A stretch of 37,046 nt of DNA from an uncultured Pseudomonadota bacterium (GCA_946479515.1 CAMLGF010000038.1:1-37046), one strand, 5' to 3'. Numbered from the stretch's first letter, positions 1 through 8,469 are shown. The notes: generated by a model not told the origin, from the letters alone. Made by a program: numbers and translations.

Positions 1-110
1 GCCCTTGCTGGAGGTCACGTTGCCGACGTCGTTTACGGAAACCCCCGCCTGCCGGTGACCCCGAACCGCGCCCCGCGGCCCCGCCGATTTTGCGGCGCCC
101 GCGGCTCGCC

Positions 111-569
111 CTACACGAATACCTCGTTCTTCGAGCTCGGCACGATGGCGTGCGGCTCATAGCCGCGCGCGTACCGCAGCGGCTGGCCGGTGATGTCCGT
201 CTCGACTCCCAGGCGCGGCGAGAGGCTCACGGTGTTCTCCATCGCGAGTGCGGCGCCCTGGTCGGTGATCGACAGCGTCTTTTCGGCCGCCAATGGCAGC
301 GGGATCCGCCGCGAGCGGCAATAGCTGATGATGGCCCGCGACAGCTCGTCGACATTCAGGTGGCGCCACTCGATGGTGTCGTCGCTGGTCGAGCGCACAG
401 CCACGTTCAAGCCCTGGTTGCGAGGCGTGCCCGGGACGAACTCGGCCTGCAGGGCTTCACCCTGCAGCAGCGCCCCATGATTGCGGCGGTCGTAATGGAC
501 CACCGCATCGAGCACGGTTTGCAGCGGCAGCACCAGGTGCCGGGTTTCCTTGATGGTGGCTCCTCCCAT
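111..569 (-). CDS. Hypothetical protein, 152 aa
   Basis: I do not recognise this protein. It is soluble-looking, with no signal peptide or membrane segment, and has a mixed alpha/beta composition with a central stretch (about residues 65-110) rich in charged and hydrophobic alternation. The reading frame has normal GC-rich codon use and a better protein composition than the opposite frame, which is Arg/His/Ala-rich shadow. The ATG at 569 has no Shine-Dalgarno before it. Oddly, a good GGAGG lies just inside the frame, about seven bases before an ATC codon, so the true start could differ slightly. A 7-bp inverted repeat sits 44-70 bases upstream. The next gene on the same strand (691-1086) is about 120 bases upstream, so co-transcription is possible but not shown. 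Confidence 0.6.
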   Translation of the reverse strand: MGGATIKETRHLVLPLQTVLDAVVHYDRRNHGALLQGEALQAEFVPGTPRNQGLNVAVRSTSDDTIEWRHLNVDELSRAIISYCRSRRIPLPLAAEKTLSITDQGAALAMENTVSLSPRLGVETDITGQPLRYARGYEPHAIVPSSKNEVFV

Positions 570-612
570 GCAGCCGAGAATAGACAGCCTCAGGCAAACA
601 CCTAGTGCGGGT

Positions 613-639
613 CCGCATTAATGGCCCTGTTAAATGCGG
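613..639. promoter_or_regulatory. Inverted repeat upstream of the 111-569 gene
   Basis: CCGCATT at 613-619 and AATGCGG at 633-639 form a perfect 7-bp dyad with a 13-bp AT-richer spacer, 44 bases upstream of the start at 569. Half-sites about two helical turns apart would suit a dimeric regulator. I see no convincing -35/-10 pair around it. Confidence 0.3.
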
Positions 640-690
640 TGAATCGCCGGGTTGTGAGGTGGTTCACGCGCCCGGCGGGCGCAATTTGAC

Positions 691-1086
691 CTAACTTTCT
701 GCCGCCAGCGTCCGGTACAGCGCGCGGCAGCGCCGCGCGAACCGCCAGCGCGTGTGCAGACAGGCGATGAATCGTGCCGCGAGGCCGATGGCGAACGACA
801 AGCCCAGCACGGCGAACAGCTCACCCGCCGCGCGCACGGACCAGGGCGAGTCGTGACGCCGGAGCACCAACACCACACCGTAGATCAGCGTGACCAGCAT
901 GCAGGCCGCGCCGGCCGACGACCCGCCACGTTCCTGCAGCTCGTTGAGCGAATCCTGCGCGCGCATCAGCACGCGTTGCGCGACGTCGGGAATGGCGAGG
1001 CGCACCGCAGTGCGTGCCAGCAGTCCATTCACGAGCCGGTCGCGGGGCAGAAGCAGCAGTTCGTCCAGGCTGTGCACGATGCGCAT
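691..1086 (-). CDS. Small membrane protein, 131 aa, unknown function
   Basis: This is an unrecognised small integral membrane protein. Residues 1-55 look cytoplasmic and alpha-helical. Two hydrophobic segments follow, at about residues 56-76 and 84-108, separated by a short Arg/His/Asp loop. The tail is Arg-rich and ends in an amphipathic helix. The start is well supported: GGAGG stands seven bases before the ATG at 1086. It lies 117 bases downstream of the DUF2207 gene on the same strand and could be transcribed with it. No catalytic motif is visible. Confidence 0.65.
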   Translation of the reverse strand: MRIVHSLDELLLLPRDRLVNGLLARTAVRLAIPDVAQRVLMRAQDSLNELQERGGSSAGAACMLVTLIYGVVLVLRRHDSPWSVRAAGELFAVLGLSFAIGLAARFIACLHTRWRFARRCRALYRTLAAES

Positions 1087-1203
1087 GGCGTCCCTCCGTG
1101 GATTCGCGCACGGCCCACGCTACGCCGTGGGCACCGGCGGTGAATGCCCCTCACCGCGACCGATGCGCGGTTGTGTGACGGATTCCCGCGGCATGCGGCC
1201 TCG

Positions 1204-3072
1204 CTACCAGCCGCCGCCTCCGCCGCCACCACCACCACCGCCGGACGAGCCGCCGCCGCCGTGACCTGAGCTCGACCCCGGCGGCGTCGACGCCGAGGAA
1301 ATCGCATGGTTGAGCGAGCTGCCGAGCTGCGAGGAGAACGCGCCAAGATGCCGCGCGTCGAAACCCGGGCCCGAGTACCAGGCTGGTTGATAGCCCGGCG
1401 CCTGCACGTCGAGCACGCTGGCGAAGCGCTCCGCCCACTTCTGCTCCACGTCCAGCGCCAGCGCCGCGGGTAGATAGGACTCGAAGAGTTGCGGCGTGAG
1501 CGGCGGCGGCGGCGCGGTCACGCGCTTCAGATCCTCGCCCTCGGCCACCTCGAGATACATCTTGAAGCCGCGGATGTGATCCAGGGCCGCCTGGCCGCGG
1601 GGCGTTGGCGCCTTGAGCAGCCAGCCGAACACGCCATTGGCGAGCATGCCGCCCAGCGCCAGCGCATCCGTGACCCAGCCCAGGGGCGACAGCAGATGCC
1701 ATTGCGGCCAGCTTTGCGCGGCGCCGGGAAGACTGATGGCCAACGCCAGCACGACCAGGCTGATCGCGACGCCGAGGAAGTGCCAGCCACCATTGATACG
1801 GAAGAACCCCGAGGAATACAGCCGCCTCAGGCTGGCGGAATGGGCGCTGCGCGCGCCGCTGACCCGGCGGTGATTGCGATCCTCGAGCACCAGGGTATCC
1901 GCGCGTGCGAAGAGGCGATCCAGCAGCACTTGTTCATCGGCGCTCAGCACCTTGCCTGCCGGCGCGGCCGTCTTGATCAGCGTGAACGTCTTGCCGAGCC
2001 CGAGCAGCCCTGCCTCCTGCTGGATGCGCAGGTGGCCTTTCACCGCGAGGCTCAGCACCGCGGCGGCGAAACATTCGTTGTCGTAGCCCATGCGCATGAT
2101 GTAGCGCATGGAGGCCGGCGATTGGTCCGCGGGCGGCTGGTATTCGGGGATGATCACGCGGCCCTGGGGATCGCGGCCCACGCGATTCCAGATGAACAGG
2201 TAGTAGCCGATGAGCGCGAGGAATCCCACAAGCGTGTACCAGAACGCCCCGTTGTCATGCGGCAGGCGACGATCGAGCAGGCGTTCGAGCGGCGACCAGC
2301 CGCTCTGATCCGGGCCCCCGGACGCATCCGCCGCCATTTGATGGCCCGGGCTGTGCGCAGGGCCCGCCAATGGCGGAGAGTTCTCCACGCCGGGCGAAAT
2401 GTATCCCTTGGGCCAGCTCGCGACGATGGTCAGGCCTTCGTGTTCGCCGAGCGGCTGCGTGGTGGAGTAGTAAGGCGACCCGGCACGGATCTCGGCAAGA
2501 TAGTGGCGGCCCTTGGCGCCGAACTTGCCGGTGTAGGCCTCGAGCTCGAGGCGCTCGCGCGGAATGGCGTCCGGCAGCTGCACCGTCGCCGTCGCACGGT
2601 CGATGGGCAGGTTCCAGCCATTGCCCGTGACGTTCCAGTAGAGCTCGTCGTGGTCGGCGAAATAGCCCATCTGCCGGTCCGTGCGGTAGACCAGCTCGTA
2701 CGTGTGCTCGCCTGCCGCCAGCATCACGGACGGGCTGCCGAGGTAGATGCGCCGGCCATTGCCGCGCGTCTCGACCCGCCACGGCTCGGCGTGCCCGTCG
2801 CGCTTCGCGCCCACGAACGCGAAGCCGACCGTGATGGTGCGCCCGTCGCCCGCCGGGTAGACGGTCGGAAAGTCGCGGTAGATACCGCGGCGAATGTTCC
2901 GCCCTTCCGCCTGCACGCGGATGGTTTCGTGCACTTCCAGCGTGCCATCGCCCGCGACGTCGACGAGGCTGTCGTAGGACAGGATGCGCTCTTTCGCCTC
3001 GCCGGGCCGGGGCAGCGCCGCCAGCGCGAGGATTGCCAGGAATGGCAGGAGCGCGCCGCGATACATGCGCAT
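1204..3072 (-). CDS. DUF2207-family membrane protein with Gly-rich tail
   Basis: The product is about 622 aa. A signal peptide ending near the PGEA-KE junction is followed by an extracytoplasmic DUF2207 beta domain, recognisable by the YDS-V-V..DG.L.V.E.I.V-type opening and the R.IPR-like RRGIYRDFP segment. Three transmembrane segments follow (near residues 275-300, 425-450 and 470-490), with a cytoplasmic part between them. The C-terminus is Ser/Gly-rich, ends in more than ten glycines and a final Trp, and is encoded by a (CCG/CCA)n tract at 1210-1262. DUF2207 proteins commonly follow lemA; their function is unknown, with a cell-envelope role suspected. I chose the ATG at 3072 because GAGG stands six bases before it. 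A GTG at 3084 overlapping the lemA stop, or an ATG at 3066, are alternatives. Confidence 0.88.
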   Translation of the reverse strand: MRMYRGALLPFLAILALAALPRPGEAKERILSYDSLVDVAGDGTLEVHETIRVQAEGRNIRRGIYRDFPTVYPAGDGRTITVGFAFVGAKRDGHAEPWRVETRGNGRRIYLGSPSVMLAAGEHTYELVYRTDRQMGYFADHDELYWNVTGNGWNLPIDRATATVQLPDAIPRERLELEAYTGKFGAKGRHYLAEIRAGSPYYSTTQPLGEHEGLTIVASWPKGYISPGVENSPPLAGPAHSPGHQMAADASGGPDQSGWSPLERLLDRRLPHDNGAFWYTLVGFLALIGYYLFIWNRVGRDPQGRVIIPEYQPPADQSPASMRYIMRMGYDNECFAAAVLSLAVKGHLRIQQEAGLLGLGKTFTLIKTAAPAGKVLSADEQVLLDRLFARADTLVLEDRNHRRVSGARSAHSASLRRLYSSGFFRINGGWHFLGVAISLVVLALAISLPGAAQSWPQWHLLSPLGWVTDALALGGMLANGVFGWLLKAPTPRGQAALDHIRGFKMYLEVAEGEDLKRVTAPPPPLTPQLFESYLPAALALDVEQKWAERFASVLDVQAPGYQPAWYSGPGFDARHLGAFSSQLGSSLNHAISSASTPPGSSSGHGGGGSSGGGGGGGGGGGW

Positions 3073-3080
3073 CGCCTGCC

Positions 3081-3629
3081 TCACGACAGCGCGACGGTCG
3101 GCGCGACCATCTGCGCGTCATCGGCGAGCTGGAAGAATTCCGCCGGCCGGAAACCGAAGGCGCCGGCGATCAGCAGGTCTGGAAAGCGCTGTCGGCGGTT
3201 GTTGTAGAGGTTCACGGCGCCGTTGTAGTACCGGCGCGCGTATTGAATCTGGTTTTCGATCTCGGCGAGCTGCTTCTGCAGGTCGAGGAAATTCCCGCTG
3301 GCCTTGAGATCCGGATAGGCCTCGATCACGGCCACGAGCCGGTGCACGCCCGAGGCCACCGACTTCTCCAGCTCGCCGCGCGCCTCGGGCGAACGGGCCT
3401 GGGTCTGCGCGCGCATCTCCGCGAGGCTGGTCTGCAGCGCCTTCTCGTAACCGGCGTAGCCCTTGACCAGCTCCACCAGCCTCGGCACGAGGTCGTGGCG
3501 GCGCATGAGCTGCACGTCCACGTCGCTCCAGGACTGGGCGACGCGATTGCGGTCGCGGATCAACAGATTGAAGGTGATGACGACCCACGCGGCGAGCACC
3601 GCGAGGGCTAACAACAGCAGGTTGAGCAT
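3081..3629 (-). CDS. lemA: LemA family protein
   Basis: The protein has 182 aa, the usual LemA length. A single N-terminal membrane anchor (residues 2-23) is followed by a long helical bundle. The family signatures are clear: the NRV..SWSDVDVQL.RRHDLVP.LVE.VKGYA.YE segment near residues 28-65, and the A.YPDLKAS.NF..LQ..L..IENQIQYARRYYN..V..YNNR...FP segment near 103-155. It ends in the expected FGF.P.EFF motif. LemA proteins are membrane-anchored with the helical domain outside the cytoplasmic membrane; their precise role is unresolved. Longer starts upstream exist, but the ATG at 3629 places the anchor at the N-terminus as in the family. The stop overlaps the possible GTG start of the DUF2207 gene, so the two are almost surely one operon. 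Confidence 0.93.
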   Translation of the reverse strand: MLNLLLLALAVLAAWVVITFNLLIRDRNRVAQSWSDVDVQLMRRHDLVPRLVELVKGYAGYEKALQTSLAEMRAQTQARSPEARGELEKSVASGVHRLVAVIEAYPDLKASGNFLDLQKQLAEIENQIQYARRYYNGAVNLYNNRRQRFPDLLIAGAFGFRPAEFFQLADDAQMVAPTVALS

Positions 3630-3767
3630 CGCGCGAATGCTAGCACGCGAGCGTGGGATGACCCCTACATGGGTGCGCGCACCATGGCGTCGCTGAAACC
3701 TGCCGCGGGCCACGCCGCGGGCGCGACCAGTTCGCGCGGCTCCGTCGCCGCGGCCGACGTCGGGAAA

Positions 3768-3953
3768 CTAGCGACCGGCGGGCGCCGAGAACGGCGCCAT
3801 CGTGAAGATGGCGGTCGCACGCCAGGCGGCGTACTGCTCGGAGGGATGATCGGGGGGCGGCAGATCGTCCACGGGCAGGTCACCATGCTCGCTTCCCTGC
3901 AGCGGGGCCGGCGCGATCTGTCGGTCGATGAAATTGGTTAACCACATGGGCAT
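3768..3953 (-). CDS. Small hypothetical protein, 61 aa
   Basis: This is a short proline- and acid-containing frame with no recognised domain. Support comes from the start: GGAG lies seven bases before the ATG at 3953, in a stretch otherwise free of good ribosome sites. A middle segment is rich in Pro/Asp/His, and the last 20 residues are hydrophobic or neutral. It is divergent from the lipoprotein gene at 4214, and the 260-base intergenic space holds two operator-like dyads. It could be real or a chance frame. Confidence 0.4.
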   Translation of the reverse strand: MPMWLTNFIDRQIAPAPLQGSEHGDLPVDDLPPPDHPSEQYAAWRATAIFTMAPFSAPAGR

Positions 3954-4055
3954 GGGTGGGCTCCGTCTCGATTTGCCGACAGTGTAACCGCAGCCCCTGG
4001 GAACGGGTGTAGGCCCCGCTCCGAAACGCATGTCGGCGCGTCGCGACGGTCCGGA

Positions 4056-4070
4056 TTGTAAATTTTGCAA
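4056..4070. promoter_or_regulatory. AT-rich 15-bp near-palindrome (possible operator)
   Basis: TTGTAAATTTTGCAA is symmetrical about its central T with only one mismatched pair. It stands out as an AT-rich island in GC-rich DNA, between the divergent starts at 3953 and 4214. This is the form expected of a dimeric repressor/activator site, but no regulator is identified. Confidence 0.35.
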
Positions 4071-4144
4071 GAAAACGCAGGCCGCGGTAGCCGCATCGCG
4101 ACGCCGGACGAATCGCGCCCGCGGACTCGCCACCGTCCTACGAG

Positions 4145-4174
4145 TTGTTAGTTCATCGCCGCGTAACCTAACAA
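4145..4174. promoter_or_regulatory. Inverted repeat before lipoprotein gene
   Basis: TTGTTAG at 4145-4151 and CTAACAA at 4168-4174 are perfectly complementary. Further pairing (TT with AA) is offset by one base. It ends 39 bases before the lipoprotein ATG at 4214, so it could be an operator or an mRNA leader hairpin. Confidence 0.3.
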
Positions 4175-4213
4175 ACAACGGGCCACCTACCAGCCCGGCC
4201 GCAAGGAGAACCC

Positions 4214-4813
4214 ATGAAAGTTTCCAGATTCGTGCTGGCGCTGGCCGCCGCCACCTTGTTCGTGGCGGGCTGCGCGAAACAACGAGAGCCGGCGCATGAT
4301 GCGCTGGAGAAGATCGAGAAGTCGCTCGACGACGTCAAGGCAGACGCCGCCAAGTACGCGCCCGATGGCCTGAAGGGTGTGCAGTCGCAGCTGGCCAATC
4401 TCAAGCAGAGCTTCGACGACAAGAACTACGACAACGTGCTCGCCGGCACGCCGCAACTCGAGAAGGCGGTGAATTCGTTGCGCGAGGCCGTGTCTGCCGG
4501 CAAGGCCCAGGCGAAAGCCGCTCTCGCCGCGGCGAAATCCGAATGGCAGGGCCTGAGCGCCGACGTCTCGAAACAGGTGGAGACCATCCAGGCACGCATC
4601 GACCAGCTGTCGAAGGCCAGGCGGCTGCCGTGGGGCATCAACAAGGATGAGTTCGAAGGTTCCAAGTCGGCTTTCGAATCCATGAAAGCCCAGTGGCAGG
4701 AGGCGACGGCGGAGTACGAGAAGGGCGACGCCATCGAAGCCAACGCCAAGGCGAAGACCGCCCAGGGCATGGGCAACCAGATAGCCGATCAGTTGAAGAT
4801 CAAGCAGACCTGA
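4214..4813 (+). CDS. Lipoprotein, 199 aa, helical; paralogue of 5737-6333
   Basis: A type II signal peptide ends in a lipobox (VAGC, Cys20) with Ala at +2, which by the Lol rule points to the outer membrane. The mature part is almost wholly alpha-helical and charged (Lys/Asp/Glu/Ala heptads), so probably a periplasmic coiled-coil bundle. It shares a whole-length pattern with the protein at 5737-6333: DAAKYAPeeLK near residue 50, a YD.V-A..P.....-..L motif near 80, EW..L....-K..E.IQAR.D.L near 120-140, RLP..I....-E..K...ESMKA.W.EAT near 145-175. AAGGAG lies eight bases before the ATG, so the start is secure. Function unknown; it may act in envelope stress or scaffolding. A strong stem-loop follows the stop. 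Confidence 0.85.
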   Translation: MKVSRFVLALAAATLFVAGCAKQREPAHDALEKIEKSLDDVKADAAKYAPDGLKGVQSQLANLKQSFDDKNYDNVLAGTPQLEKAVNSLREAVSAGKAQAKAALAAAKSEWQGLSADVSKQVETIQARIDQLSKARRLPWGINKDEFEGSKSAFESMKAQWQEATAEYEKGDAIEANAKAKTAQGMGNQIADQLKIKQT

Positions 4814-4820
4814 GGAGTCC

Positions 4821-4850
4821 GGCGGGTGGAGAGCGGGTTCTCCACCCGCC
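4821..4850 (+). terminator. 12-bp perfect stem-loop after the lipoprotein gene
   Basis: GGCGGGTGGAGA at 4821-4832 pairs perfectly with 4839-4850 around a six-base loop, eight bases after the stop codon. No T tract follows (the DNA continues GC-rich), so it would be a U-less terminator, a 3' end stabiliser or a Rho-assisted site. Confidence 0.5.
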
Positions 4851-4967
4851 GCGCGCGGGCGGCAGCCGCCCGGTGGCGCACGCTGCGCGCCGCCGTGCGG
4901 CGAGGTTAGACTCGCATGTCCCGGGCCAGCGGGTTGGTCCGTGGCGGATTCGACCAGGGAGCGATTC

Positions 4968-5573
4968 ATGCGACGTACTTTCGTACTGCTGGCCGCACTG
5001 CTCGGCGCGCCGGCCATCGGCAGCGCCGATCCCGCGAGCGATGCGCCCCCGCTCATCGTGACGCCTCTCGCCGAGAAGAAGGTCACTTCCCTGCCCCCGG
5101 GAGATCTGTACTGGCGCGTGGAAATCTTGCCATCCCTCGCTGCCGCCAAGTCCGCCGCCACGCCGTACTCGCTGGTGGCGGAGCGCGCCGGCAAGGTCTG
5201 GCTGTTCACGCTCGGTCCGAAGGGCGGCGCCTCGGCCGGCGGCACCAAGCTCGCCGACGTCGGTCCGCTGCCGCCCACCTCGGCCAGGACCTATCTACTT
5301 CGCATCAACGAGGCCACCGGTCCCCGCGGCAGCGTCACACCGGTTCACAAGCACGATGGCTCCGAGGCCTTCTACGTGCTGTCCGGGGAGCAGAGCATCC
5401 GCACCGCCCACGGCACGCAGATCGTCAAGGCCGGCCAGCCCGAAGCCGGCCACGGCGCCGGCATGATCATGCAGGTGGGCAGCAGCGGCGCCGAAGAGCT
5501 GCGATCCCTGGTGCTGTTCGTGGTGGACGCGGACAAGCCCTTCTCGACACCCGCGCAATTCCCGTCCGAGTGA
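4968..5573 (+). CDS. Secreted cupin-domain protein
   Basis: The protein has 201 aa. A signal peptide (about residues 1-21, ending at the GSA-DP junction) sends it to the periplasm. The C-terminal half is a cupin barrel. Near residues 125-147 it matches the classical motif 1 exactly: Gly, five residues, HKH, three residues, Glu, six residues, Gly. This gives the usual 2-His/1-Glu metal site. A second His/Gly-containing strand pair (GQPEAGHGAG) may supply the fourth ligand. The N-terminal ~80 residues form another beta-rich segment. No substrate can be inferred. GGGAG precedes the ATG at 4968 by seven bases, which favours this start over a GTG 27 bases upstream. It lies between two paralogous lipoprotein genes on the same strand. 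Confidence 0.8.
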   Translation: MRRTFVLLAALLGAPAIGSADPASDAPPLIVTPLAEKKVTSLPPGDLYWRVEILPSLAAAKSAATPYSLVAERAGKVWLFTLGPKGGASAGGTKLADVGPLPPTSARTYLLRINEATGPRGSVTPVHKHDGSEAFYVLSGEQSIRTAHGTQIVKAGQPEAGHGAGMIMQVGSSGAEELRSLVLFVVDADKPFSTPAQFPSE

Positions 5574-5608
5574 TGCCGCTCTCCTGAACGGGGCGGCCTG
5601 CGTGCCCC

Positions 5609-5649
5609 GGCGTCGTCGCGATGCGACGCCTGTCAAGGCCTGCGGCCTT
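5609..5649 (+). terminator. Two tandem stem-loops after the cupin gene
   Basis: GGCGTCG (5609-5615) pairs with CGACGCC (5624-5630), and AAGGCC (5635-5640) pairs with GGCCTT (5644-5649) around a three-base loop. There is no T tract. They lie between the cupin stop and the next lipoprotein start and probably mark an mRNA end or processing point. Confidence 0.35.
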
Positions 5650-5706
5650 CCACCGATGGAAACCCCGCGCTTGTCCTACGTGCGGCCGCACGACGCGTGG
5701 CTAAGT

Positions 5707-5735
5707 TGTCAGCGACACCGTTTCAGGAGCTGACA
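5707..5735 (+). promoter_or_regulatory. Dyad enclosing the ribosome-binding site of the second lipoprotein
   Basis: TGTCAGC (5707-5713) is complementary to GCTGACA (5729-5735), and the stem ends two bases before the ATG at 5737. The AGGAG ribosome site (5725-5729) lies at the loop/stem edge. In mRNA this hairpin could limit translation; in DNA it could be an operator. Confidence 0.35.
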
Positions 5736-5736
5736 C

Positions 5737-6333
5737 ATGCGTATCTTGCAAGCTTTCCTGGCGCTCGCCGCCACCTCGCTGCTGATGACCGGCTGCGGCA
5801 ACAAGCAGCCGGCCAACAACGCCGTGACCCAGGCCGAGAGCGCCATCAGCCCGTTGCGCGACGATGCCGCGAAGTACGCGCCCGAGGAGCTGAAGGCCGC
5901 CGACGGCACGCTCGCGAAAATGAAGGACGATCTCGCCCGGGAAGACTACGACGCCGTCGTCGCCGCCGTTCCGCAGATCAACACCGACATCAGCACGCTC
6001 AAGGGCGCCGTCGTGCAGCAGCAGACGCTGGCCGCCGCCGCGCAGAACGAGTGGGATGCGCTGAATGCGCAAGTGCCCAAGTCCATCGAGGCCATCCAGG
6101 CGCGCGTGGATTCGCTCAAGGGCCAGCGACTGCCGAAGGAGATCACCCGGGAAAACTACGAGGCGGCGAAGGCCGATCTCGAGAGCATGAAGGCCACGTG
6201 GACCGAGGCCACCAACGCCGCCGGCGCTGGCAATGCCCAGGAAGCGGCCGACAAGGGCCGCACCGTGCAGGCCAAGGCGGACGAGATCAAGAACGAGCTC
6301 GGGATGAATCCCGCGCTGGCCAACGCGGGATGA
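5737..6333 (+). CDS. Lipoprotein, 198 aa, helical; paralogue of 4214-4813
   Basis: Signal peptide with lipobox MTGC (Cys20) and Gly at +2, so probably outer-membrane anchored and periplasm-facing. The mature chain is Ala/Glu/Lys/Asp-rich and helical throughout. It shares length, lipobox position and a series of motifs with the lipoprotein at 4214-4813, so the two are tandem duplicates separated by the cupin gene. The C-terminus is more Ala/Gly-rich and slightly longer in its linker. AGGAG with an eight-base spacing supports the ATG at 5737. It converges with the lipoprotein operon ending at 6361. Function unknown. Confidence 0.85.
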   Translation: MRILQAFLALAATSLLMTGCGNKQPANNAVTQAESAISPLRDDAAKYAPEELKAADGTLAKMKDDLAREDYDAVVAAVPQINTDISTLKGAVVQQQTLAAAAQNEWDALNAQVPKSIEAIQARVDSLKGQRLPKEITRENYEAAKADLESMKATWTEATNAAGAGNAQEAADKGRTVQAKADEIKNELGMNPALANAG

Positions 6334-6360
6334 TCCGGCGCGCATGACCCGGCGGCAGCG

Positions 6361-8469
6361 TCAATCGAGTATGCGCACGATCGCGAAGTCACTGTGCTCA
6401 CCCTTGACGCTGCTGCCTGCCACGATGAGCTTGAGATCAGGCTGTGCCGCAATGCCGAAGGCCTCATCGTCATCGCCGCCGAGCGCCAACGTCATCACCC
6501 CCTGGTCGCCGAACGCGGGGTCCGGCGCGCCGTCGGGCTGATAGCGAGCCAGCGCGAAGTCGAAATTCACTCCATTGAAACTGCGGCCCGCGAGCGCCCA
6601 CTTGAAATCCGCGCGCGCCGCCAGCCCGAACGCCTGCGAATCGCCGGAGCCGATCGCACCATGGGTACGCCCGCCTGAGCCGAACGTGACGTCGACGGCG
6701 CCATCCACCGTGTAGCGGGTCAGCGCGAACTGATCCACGCTGCCCTCGGCGACGCTCCCGCCGAGAACCCATTTGCCATCTGGCTGAATCGCGATCGCCC
6801 GCGCGACGCCGATGCCGTTGGCGCCGTCCCGATGCTGCGCGAAGGCCGGTGCTGATCCATCCGCTTCGCTGAGCGCGAACGCGAACGCGGGCACGCCGCC
6901 CCCATCGGCGCTGCCGGCCACGATGATCCCGCCGTCGGAGCGCACGGCCACGGCGGCCGCCTGGTCATTGCCGCCGCCGAAGTCGATGAGCCGATGACCA
7001 TCGCCGTCGAAACCGGTATCGGGCGTGCCATCCTGCAGATAGCGCAGCACCACGAAGTCATTCATCTGCGGCCGGGTGGTTCCAGCGACGATGATCTTGC
7101 CGTCCGCCTGCAGGGCGATGCCCGTGGCGTCATCGGAGTTCGACAGATTCGTCGTGACGACGCCGCCGGTGCCGAACGTGCCATCGAGCGTGCCGTCGCT
7201 GTTGTATCTCGCTACCGCGATGTCGAAGCGCGAAGTCACGAAGGCGCGACCCGCGACGAGGATCCTGCCATCGGGCTGGATGGCCAGCGCCGCGGCAGTC
7301 GCCGCAATCGAGCCGATGGGCGTGGTCACCAGCCCGCCCTGCCCGAACGTTCCATCCAGCGTGCCATCTGGCTCGAGGCGCGCCAGCGCGAAGGTGGTCG
7401 CCACGTTGTTCGCCGAGCTGGCTTCACCCGCCAGGACGATCTTGCCGTCGTCCTGGAGCGCGACCGCGCGGACACGGTCGTCGCCGCCATTGAAATCGAT
7501 GAGCCGCATGCCGCCGCTGCCAAAGCCGGGGTCGAGGGCGCTGCTGAACACCACGTCGGTGCAGGTCACTGAGATGTCACTCACATCCGCGACCAGCAAT
7601 CCGTCGCCGTTCGCCACCACGCAGGTCTGCGCCGGATTGACCGGCTGCCGCGTCACGGCCACGTGATACTGCGTGCCCGACTCGGCCCCGCGCGCAAATG
7701 TGAAGACGCCATCGGCACTCACGTCGAGCAGCTGCCCCGCCAGGCCGCCCAGCTGCAGGCCAGCGCCGTGCAATCCGCTCACGGCGCCGCCCACCGTGAA
7801 CTGCGGCGGCGGCGGCAGGTCGCTGCACGTGACGGTCACGTCGCTCACATCCGCATCCGCGACGGTGCCGCTGCCGGCGGCAACCACGCAGTCCTGCGCG
7901 GGGGCCAGCGGCTGTGAAGACACGGTCACGTCGTATTCGGCGCCGCTATCCACCGGCGTCGCGAAGGTGCGCGTGCCATTGGCGGCCACCGCGAGCCGAT
8001 CCGCGCCATTGTTCTGCAGCGTCAGGCCCGATCCCGTCAGTCCCTGTACGGACACACTGATCGAATAGCGATTCGTCGCGCATACGATGCGGATGTCGTC
8101 GACATCGCTGCTGCCCACCGCGCCCTGGCCCCGCTCGACCAGGCAGGTCTGCCAGGGCTGCGTGGGCTGTGCGGACACCACGATGTCGTAGTTAGTCCCC
8201 GACGCCTGCCCCGTGGCGATGGTGAACGTACCATTGCTGACCGGTAGCTCCGGTCCGCCATTGTTGCGGAGGGTGAGGCCGGCGCCCGACAGGCCTTCGA
8301 TGCGGCCACCCACGCTGAAAACCGGCGCGGGCGGGGCCGGTGGCGCCGGGGCCGGCGGCGGCGCGCCATTGGCGCCGCCACCGCCACCCCCGCAACCGGA
8401 GAGCGCCATCAGCAGGATCAGCGTGCCGGCAGGGCCTGCCTGACATCCGTTCGCGCGCCCGCCGTCCAT
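6361..8469 (-). CDS. Lipoprotein with three CX20C beta modules and delta-60 propeller
   Basis: The product has 702 aa. Lipobox LSGC (Cys26) is followed by six glycines and a Pro/Ala-rich linker to about residue 49. Three tandem modules of about 80 residues follow (50-130, 133-216, 223-303). Each opens with VGG..-GL.G.GL.L, has a SGT-Y-V.V..QP centre, and holds two cysteines 20-21 residues apart (109/130, 194/215, 283/303) that could form a disulfide. The rest (about 310-702) is seven delta-60/DUF5122 repeats of the GKI-VAG..... FAL-R---DG..D..FG type, which fold as a beta-propeller. It is probably a cell-surface or periplasmic binding protein; the ligand is unknown. Last gene of a three-gene operon: its ATG overlaps the previous stop (TGATG), and GGAG precedes it by eight bases. 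Confidence 0.85.
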   Translation of the reverse strand: MDGGRANGCQAGPAGTLILLMALSGCGGGGGGANGAPPPAPAPPAPPAPVFSVGGRIEGLSGAGLTLRNNGGPELPVSNGTFTIATGQASGTNYDIVVSAQPTQPWQTCLVERGQGAVGSSDVDDIRIVCATNRYSISVSVQGLTGSGLTLQNNGADRLAVAANGTRTFATPVDSGAEYDVTVSSQPLAPAQDCVVAAGSGTVADADVSDVTVTCSDLPPPPQFTVGGAVSGLHGAGLQLGGLAGQLLDVSADGVFTFARGAESGTQYHVAVTRQPVNPAQTCVVANGDGLLVADVSDISVTCTDVVFSSALDPGFGSGGMRLIDFNGGDDRVRAVALQDDGKIVLAGEASSANNVATTFALARLEPDGTLDGTFGQGGLVTTPIGSIAATAAALAIQPDGRILVAGRAFVTSRFDIAVARYNSDGTLDGTFGTGGVVTTNLSNSDDATGIALQADGKIIVAGTTRPQMNDFVVLRYLQDGTPDTGFDGDGHRLIDFGGGNDQAAAVAVRSDGGIIVAGSADGGGVPAFAFALSEADGSAPAFAQHRDGANGIGVARAIAIQPDGKWVLGGSVAEGSVDQFALTRYTVDGAVDVTFGSGGRTHGAIGSGDSQAFGLAARADFKWALAGRSFNGVNFDFALARYQPDGAPDPAFGDQGVMTLALGGDDDEAFGIAAQPDLKLIVAGSSVKGEHSDFAIVRILD

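Noticed and set aside
1..110. Possible end of a truncated gene at the left edge
   Set aside because: Short open stretches exist in both directions, but none has a recognisable motif, so no call is made.
1210..1262. CCG/CCA trinucleotide tract as a stand-alone microsatellite
   Set aside because: It simply encodes the Gly-rich tail of the DUF2207 protein, which is usual for that family.
1489..3207. A 572-codon plus-strand frame across DUF2207 and lemA
   Set aside because: Shadow of two recognised genes on the other strand; Arg/His/Gln-rich and without a start signal.
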